A stretch of DNA of 64,000 nucleotides from Prolixibacteraceae bacterium (GTDB lineage Bacteria; Bacteroidota; Bacteroidia; Bacteroidales; Prolixibacteraceae): positions 105,098 to 169,097 of the forward strand of contig JAIOZY010000005.1 in assembly GCA_021740385.1 (NCBI GenBank), read 5' to 3'. The notes under the pieces are model-generated. The model was not told the origin of the DNA and ran no database searches. It worked only from the letters and a program-made list of their open reading frames with translations. The stretch's first letter is position 1. Every line of letters begins with the position of its first letter. This document shows positions 18,618-27,600 of the stretch, in pieces. The position numbers were made by a program, and so were the translations under genes.

Positions 18618-18649
18618 AAAAAAGGGAGACCAAACGGCCTCCCTTTTTT
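18618..18649 (-). terminator. Terminator of the giant secreted-protein gene
   Basis: AAAAAAGGGAG (18618-18628) pairs with CTCCCTTTTTT (18639-18649), with CC/GG pairs inside a short loop. It is symmetric, so it could work on both strands; it lies 18 nt beyond the giant gene's stop. Confidence 0.85.
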
Positions 18650-18666
18650 AATCAATCAATTCGGTA

Positions 18667-21600
18667 TTACCTCTTAATAATCCTTTCAGTTTTGGCGATA
18701 CCATCTACAGTGTGCAATGAGATGAAGTAAACGCCTTTACGCAATTCACTAGTCGGGATTGTATTGTTAGGATTAATTACTTCCTTGACAAGTTGTCCGG
18801 CAATATTGGTAATTACCGCTTTAGTAACTACTACATTACTTGAAACTTCAATTTGAATGTATTCATCGAATGGATTCGGGTATACAGCAACGTTGCTTCC
18901 GAATTCATCAATACTGTTGATTCTTGACCAGTTCAGTATATCGAACTCATCACGAGGTTCAACTTTGTATTCTGAATTTCCTCCGTAAACAACACCGGTT
19001 ACCATATAATTGTAATCCAGTTCTGCATCGTAGTCACCATCTTCATAAATGTACAGACTGATTATGTGGTCAACACCAGCTTCGCTAGTAATTGTCCAGT
19101 CATCAGATTGTCCGATGGTTGCACCTACGGTAGAACGTCCAAGTACCTCTACGAGCAGACCTTCGTGTGCTTCAGTAACTTCCTCAACAAACTTAGCTTC
19201 AACGACAACCATTGGTGCTACATAGTCGAGCGAAGTAACGTCGGTAAGTTCGGTTATGTCATTGTATTCAGCCACAGTTGCCTGAACCTTGACAGCAGAA
19301 CCTCTGGTTACACTTTCATTATTAGTCCTGTCGTATACATAGATACCGCTCCATTCTTCGTTAGCATCTTGTATGTAGTATCCGTTTCCGTCAATAGCAG
19401 TAACCACACCAGATGTAATAACCACTTCATCAACCATTGGCGATGCATCGGTCATTCCTTGTATTTCTGATATCGTTACAATGGGTATTTCAGGAAGATC
19501 AACAACATATACGGTGTTTTCAGCTTCACCAATATTACCAGCTCCATCAATAGCGTAAGCTTTGTATGTTCCTTCAGCAAGGCCTTCGGCACTTACCTCA
19601 ACGGGAACATCGGCAGCTAATGCATTGCCCGAAACTGCCTTACCTTCGGTAATGGCTGCTTCAAGGCCGGCTGCTGTTGGTGCAACATCATCCATGGCGA
19701 GGTATACAGTACCTACTTCGCTGCTGGTGATTGAAGCTACACCGGTTTCGTTGTTAATCGTATCAGCATCGGCTGTAAGTGTTACCACAGGAGCTGTTTC
19801 GTCACCTGTAGTGAATATCCACTTGTTAGCATCGGTGATACCGGCAAACTCGTTACCAGCTTCATCGGTAATTGCTCCAGGAGCAATGATGATACTGTAA
19901 GTAGTATTCTCTTTCAGGCCTTCAACTTCAATGGTCAATGTATTACCATCAATCATCGAGTCGGCAACCATATAGTTGAAGAAGTTTTCACCTTCAACCT
20001 GTTCTTCGGCCTGGTCGCCTACGGTTACGAAGCGATCTTCGCGTGTTCCTGGAGCGATCCTTTCATCACAGAAGCTGATCGATATGGTTGTGTTAACCGG
20101 CACGTTACGTTCTGCCCTTTGCGGGGTAATGATATCGTAGCAGTCAACAAATACCGGATCGACAACAGCAAGTGTCCATTCTTCAGGATCGGTAATTCCG
20201 GGACATTCTACTCCAACAGGTGCTGCATCGGCATCAACAAATGCGCCTGCATCAATCAGTATGTAGTAGAGTCCGTAACGAACTTCTGTAGGTGTATATA
20301 CATACAGGCTGTCTCCATTCGATGTGGCTGTAAAGTCGCCAACAGCGATGGTTTCAACTACTGTATCGGTTGCAGCATCGTAAATTACGAGGTTACCTGT
20401 AGCAGGTGCTACCGCGTCGTCGAACTGAACGTTGAGTTCAAGTCCCACATAATCTTCAGCTGTAGTTGGTGAACCACTTGCCAATGGAGGCAGTATGTCA
20501 GCAACTTCAAACGAATCAACCGTTTCGGCAACCGGATTAGGTGTACAACCCATGTTTACATCAACGAACGCACCTTCGGCGATGGTAACATTGTACCATG
20601 TTTCGCTGGCCAGTTCATCAACTTCAACAGTCCAGATTAAGCCATCGGCTGAAACAAAGTCAGCTGCATCGATGCTGTCGCTACCAACAATTACTACTTC
20701 ACCAGCAACCGGTTCAACAACTTCGCTGAACTCAAGAGCCATTTCCACTGTATCGGCTTCAACCAATGCAGGAGTAAGGGCTACTAAGAAAGGAGCGGTG
20801 TTTTCACCTGTTGTAAAGCTCCAGGTAAATGCTTCGTTCGGTAGCGGTGAATGAGGATCACCATCGAACAATATGCTGTCAGGTACATTAACAGTCAATA
20901 CAGTTGTGTCGGGCAGGTTTGTTACGGTAAATGTAACGGAATCACCTGCTGCACTAATTACTGCATCGGCTATCGACAGTTCTGCAATAACCACATCGTT
21001 AGAATCGGTAATTGTAATTGAACCTTCACCGGCGGTAACACCGTGCGATTCGTTTTCAAATACCATTACAAGGTCGATGTTAGCCAATACGCATTCTTCA
21101 TCTTCTGCGGGTGATTTTGTGCTTGGTGCAGGAGGTGTGTTGTCACCTGTCTGGAATTCCCAAACACCTACACCGCCGAAGTCTTCGGGCATTGGTGTCG
21201 ATACGGTAGAAGTATCGCCAAGGGCACCGGCTTGAAGAACTACATTGTAGTTGGTTTCGTCAACCAATACGCCTTCGGCAAGTTCTACTGTCAGAACTGC
21301 GCCTTCGCACATTTCAGGCATGATTTGCACTTCGGCAACCGGATCGGTTACGCCTTCGGCAAATACCTGCAACATTCCATCAGGATCAGCAAGTGCTTCA
21401 ACACCTTCTTCGAATTCAACCTGTAACAGGCTTGCAACTTCAAGTGTAAGGTTTTGAGCATCGGTGCTGTCATCAGCAATGTTCGGGGTGAGTATATCGG
21501 TTGCGCCAAGGAATTCATCATCGGCATCGGTCTGGAACCTCCATTCGAAGGCATCTCCAATACCTGCAAAGAATGCTGTTGAACCTTCATTTGCATTTTT

Positions 21601-24600
21601 GATAGCTCCCTGATCAACAATTACATAATAGAATTCATCGTTTCCACTTGGGTCTTCACCAATGTCGTCACGCAGTTTAACATCGTAAACAGTCACTGTG
21701 TTTCCACTGAATACAACATTGTCTGCATTAACATCGATTGAATCCCACCGTTCTTGTTCATAGGTTCCAACTCCACCAACTACTTCATAGATGTATTCAT
21801 AAATCTTGATGTAGCCATCGTTTGCTGCAACAGGCACGGGAACTCCCGGGTTAACGGCTGCGTCTTCCGGGTTGCCGTTATCGGTAAATACCATTACCAG
21901 TGAATCGGCTGTTGCCCAACCGGCAGTATTGGCTGCAAAGTTCCATGGATCATCCGGTGGCGTTGTCGAACCCATGTGGTGTTCGTAAGGTGGCCATTTT
22001 TCGGCCAGCATCGGTTCAATATCATTCGTCACGGTGAATGTCCATGTAATGGTATCGCCAACACCTTCCTGCCATCCATGACCCGACATGTCTTTGATGC
22101 CGCAATGAGTGTCGGTGTTGTAAGGAGTAGCGCGAATTACATAGTCTCCTGCATTTTCAAACAGGTTTTCCGGATCGAATGTAATCATATCCGTTGTGAG
22201 CCCGTGGTAAGGATCGGAACCGGTTATTTCTTTGTAATCTTCGTAAGCAATAAATTCTACAAAGTTGCCAAAGTCATCACCGTAGTCGAATCCGTCAAGG
22301 CCGTCGTTATAGTAGATAAACAATCCACCTGTGGCACAATCATCAACCTCGATGTTTTCATCAAACTTGATGGTCAAGTCGCTGCCACGTGGTACACTTT
22401 CGAGTTTTTCCAGCAAGTTGCCGTCTTCATCGCGAACATCGTTCGGGATAAATTCAATGGCAATTGGTGGTGTGGCATCGTTAACCATGAATACCCATTC
22501 GTAATATCCGTTAACATCAAGGTTAATGGCAGCCGATGGAATGTCATGACAATCGTTGATGTCGGTAACAAAACCTTCGGGTACAATTACATAATAGGTA
22601 CGGAAATCCATTAAGGCTTCCCCTTCCGGGAACGGGATGTACAGTACGTCATTATTAGTCAAAATAGTATCGGGATCGGCTGTTTGATTTATAGCTTCAA
22701 CCCTTACACATTCTTCTATTGGAACAACGATGTTTTGCTGACCGTGCATCCAGCGTACTTCAATTTCGCCGGCACCTTTCTTAATTGGTTGGTCATACTC
22801 TATCCATAATCCGGTAACAGATGCATCAACATCGTCGCCGTTTTGTGGATATGTATCGTATACTGTAGGTCCGTTGTTATCTTCTACCTGGAAGATACAT
22901 GTGTCGCCAAGGAATACATTACCATCGGGTATACGATCCTGGTCTTTCACTGTACCACCTTTGAAAATAACCCTGTAGAAGTTTTCAGAATACAGGTCTT
23001 CGTCCCATATTACATCGATTGTTGTTTTACCATCAACAACACTAATTTCAATGTCGTCAACATCAACATCGTCTTCCCAACTCCATACCAATACATCATC
23101 GGTATCGTAATAAGCACCTACTAAACGTTGGATGGTCAGGAACTCATTTCCACTGTTAGGCGGCAAGAGCAATTCCCTTCTCAATGGAAGGTTGGCTTCT
23201 GTCCACCAGTTTACATCACCACTGTACCAGTCATCTAACCAGTCTTCTGAGTCATAATCAATACCTACATAAGGTGTTTGTACAACTACCGTGTTGAATT
23301 GCAGTGTTAACGGTCCTTCAGCATTTACGCAAATACCACCGCAAACCGATGTTTCACCATCCAGCACATCAAGTGTTGGCGGTACATCGTCGCGGGTTAC
23401 AATGGTCAGGAAGTCATCTTCAGCTTCCAATGGACGGTATGAAGTTTCATCGGTGCAATCTTCACGCTCGAAGAGCAAGTTTGCTGCCAAGTCTACATGG
23501 TATTCAGAGTTACTGTCGAAACCGTAATCAACACTGGTATTCAATGGTGACCAGTGGTCTTCTGAATTATAAACCCATACTTCAATCCATTGACTTCCCG
23601 GGTCAACATCCACGATTTCATAATCGCGTACGCCTGCCCATTTGCCACCAATATATTTTGGTCCGTCCAACACGGTTTCGTCCGTTGAATCGATTAAATT
23701 CCAAGAAATTGTTAACATATCATACAAATCATCGAGATGCATGTTCTGTTTCAACGAGTCACTTGTTGTAGTATGGGCTTTTGCAAGTTCATTGAAAGTT
23801 TGATGCAACGTCGCATAATCATCGGTTTTTTCCGTATTCTTCACATACATTACCTCATCGAACTCAATTTTGAAGAAAGATGATGTAGCAATGTGCTGCG
23901 GATAATCGTCGTCTTCCACATCGTAATGTTTGCTCCATTCCAGTTTATGTCCGGCAGGTAAGTTCAAATATACTTCTGCCACATATTCTGAGTCGGCAAG
24001 TGCAACATCGAGATATGACAAGTTTTCAATAACCGTTGATGTTGGAACAGGTTCCATGTAGTCGATGATGGTAAAGCTCCATGAGTAACCTGAATCGGGA
24101 TACGACGGGCTGCAATTCCACCAGGTATTATCAAATTCATCTTTGAATACACCGGCAGGAAGCCTTACATCATATATTTCATTACTCCTGAACTGCAGAT
24201 ACGTAGGCAATGTTACGGCCCAGTTTCCGTCATCGTTTCTTCCCATGGTTACATCGGGTCCTAACAATGCTAACCTTTCGTGAGGCACACTGTGGTCGCT
24301 CCTTCTGTAAATGTAGATAAACAATGAATCAGGATTGGCATCCATATCGACTTCGAGGTCGTTGGTTTCTTCGAATACTACTGTAATGTCGGCATTCGGA
24401 TCAACGCATACAGCGCCGTCTTCAGGTTCGACACTTACAAGACAAGGTGCTGTTTCGTCAGCAGTTTTGAACCAGAGTGATTTTCCAACTACTTCAGGAT
24501 AATAATTCACACCGGCGTCACAACCATCATCGTCGCTAATGGCATAACGGTCGATTTCTAAGTAGTACCTTCTTTCCGAGTCGAGGTCTTTACGATCACC

Positions 24601-27600
24601 TGCTGTACCGTATTCAACAAGCTGTTGTGCGATACCGGATACCGTAGTTGAATCGAGCGGATAGAGTACAATCATTGTTGTATCAACCCCGTATGGGTTT
24701 TCTGTAGCACCGCCTGCGATTACTTCGTAAGCGAGTGGTACGCCAATGTTATTTTCAAAGTCGCGCAGGTTAATATGCCATCCTTGCATATCATTATCGT
24801 TTACTTCAACGGTTTCGTTGAATACCAACACGATTGAATCGGCAAGCGGGAACAATGTATCAACGCCAAATTCAGGATACGTTGCGATCAGCAATGGCTT
24901 ATCGTCATCACAAAGCGTACATGTTCCTGTCGGATTTGGTGCTACTGACCAGTTAGGAGCAGGAATAAAGTCCTGAATGCGTTCGATCTCTTCACCCGGG
25001 AAGTTATCACCACTTACAATGGTATTATTAGCCCATGGCCATTCTGCCAGAATTTCGGCTTCGGTATCAAAGGCATCTATTTCATCATCGCAAGCCCAAA
25101 CTTCAACATCGAATGTATAAGCATCTTCAACTCCGTTTAAGCCTTCAACTTTCTGGGTTACACTTGCCGGATAGGCTGCTTCATCAGTCATATCTATCGA
25201 TCCTGTAACTTCCTGGTTGGTTACCGAATTGGAAACTTTCCAGAAAATGGTACCAGGCTCATTAATGCGTGCTTGAAATTCAATGGTATTTGGTGATTCA
25301 TCACCAGCACATGCATCAGTTAATTCAACAACAGGCTTTGTGATATCTTCGGTTGTAAATACAACGGTATCGTTAACGGTAACGTTGCCATTAATGTCAA
25401 TCAACTCATTGATACCTACAATACCATCAACTGTCAGGCGGTATTGTGTTTCATCCTGTAATGTTGGGTTAGCTGTACCCGGGTCACCATCAAAGTCGTG
25501 TCCAAGGTTATCATAAACCGTGATGCGCAGGTGTTGTTTATCGGTACCAACAAATTCAAGGGTGTATTCACTTGGTAACAATCCAAGCCAAATAGAACCG
25601 TTGAAATATTCAACATTAAAGAATTGTTTCGCGTTGGCAACTCCACCCGGTGAACCTGATGTTACAAGCGGATAAACTGTACCGCCACTGTTAACCCATG
25701 GTTCATCGTCGAGGTATGCATACAGGTGCGCGTTAACCGGCACGTGTACTTCCCCGTCTTCTGGCCAGAACTGAACAGCTATCGGTTCTTCATCCCTGTA
25801 ACAGAATTCCCATTCGCAGTATGCTGCATCAGCAATTGGATCACGGTCATATGTTACAACCTGTACGGTGTGATCGCCGTTTGCATCGCGGAATGCGGCC
25901 GAGTCGACGTTCACCTGGTAACACTGATCCCATTCAAACTCGGTGAATGAAGGTATTGCAGATGAAAGCACTTCTTCGGTTGTTACATAATATTCCAAAC
26001 CACCGTTACGTGCATGCATTTGGGTTGCATCAAACTGGATTACAGCCGAAGTGGGGCTACCCAGTTCATGTATTTGTATCCGTGCACCATCTACAGGTGT
26101 AACCGGTTCTGAGAATTTAATTGAAATCTCGGGTAGCGGTGTATCAATGTTACCCGTAGGTGCATATTCATCACAAAGTACTGTCGGCGGAGGATTCGGT
26201 CCTACGCAGAATGTGTACACGGTATCTTCGGTCATTGCCACATTTTTGAGGCCTACTTCATTTTCTACAAACCCTTCGGGCATGTGGAAGAAGTAGCTTT
26301 CACCATACAACAGCAGGTCACAGAATTCGGTAACCCCGTTATAAAGTTCACCCACATCGAATGTAATGGTATCGCCATAAGGAACACCATCAATTTCAAA
26401 GTCGGCATCCACTACAAAATCGGCAACATTTACTGAAGTAACCCAGATATTTCCGGAGCCATATTCCCTGCGGAGTTCAAGTGCCCCGGTTCCGAGTGTT
26501 ACCGGTTCGTCCCAAGCGATAATGATATCTGTAGCATCTTTATCGGTGAGGCACGGACCTGTTTGGTCGTTATCGGGTATGAAATCTTCAACAACCGGTG
26601 CCGTTCCGTCAATAGTATGGAAGAATACGGCTGTATCAACACCTGCTTCAACGGTAGGATCGGGGTAATCACAATCCCAAACAGAGCTGGTGCTGGTCAT
26701 TGAAGGAGCGGTTATCCTTACAAAGTAATCTTCGTTGTCAATCCATCCTGTTGTTGTGGTCAGGTCGAACTTATAACGGATAATATCACTTGCCGGACTG
26801 ATGTCCCTTCCTGTATCAGAATTAATTGTAGCAATGAGGGTTGGCCCTGTTGCTGCCCACAATTGCAGGAGAGCTCCGGGTATGGTATCCATGGCACCGC
26901 CAAACTCGAAATCGAGTGTAAGGAGGTTCAACCTTGTAATGTCACCGATATCGCGCAGATAATCGGTACCGGCATCTCCGGGTGCATTTGGAACAACAAT
27001 CCCGTTAACGGTAATGCTTTCGAGGCATTGTGTAGGTGTAGGCTCACAATAAATATCGAATACATCGCATTCGGGAGCCACACCGTTAAGGGCATCATCT
27101 TCAAATATGTCGCCTTCGTAAAGCGGGTTCAGTTCGCCTGCACCGCCAAGGAAGCATACTTCAAGCCCTTCTTCGCAATTAACCCAGTTGGGATCTTCAT
27201 CACCAGCCTCGGGATAATTGTACGGATCGATGTAAACCGAAGCCTCATAGGTAGAAACATCGAGTGAGAAGTATTTCATATCGAACGGGATCAGTTCGCC
27301 AGCGGGATCCTTCAATGTAAAGTAAGGACGCAACGCATTGGCATCGATAATGGTATCGGTATATGAAAGGTCCTGAAACCCATCAAATCCGAGCTTTACC
27401 CATTCGTCAATTTTAACAAGAATATAATTTTCAGGTTGGATTATTGCTCCTTCAAGCAATTGTATCCATGCATCAGGAGTATTCAGCACATCATCTTCGT
27501 AGAATGAAATTTCAGGCGGCCTGTTGTCTTTTGCCTGGAATGTCATGTAATAGTTGTAAGGCGAACAGGTGCTGTATGCAGAAGGTTCGCTGTCTGACCA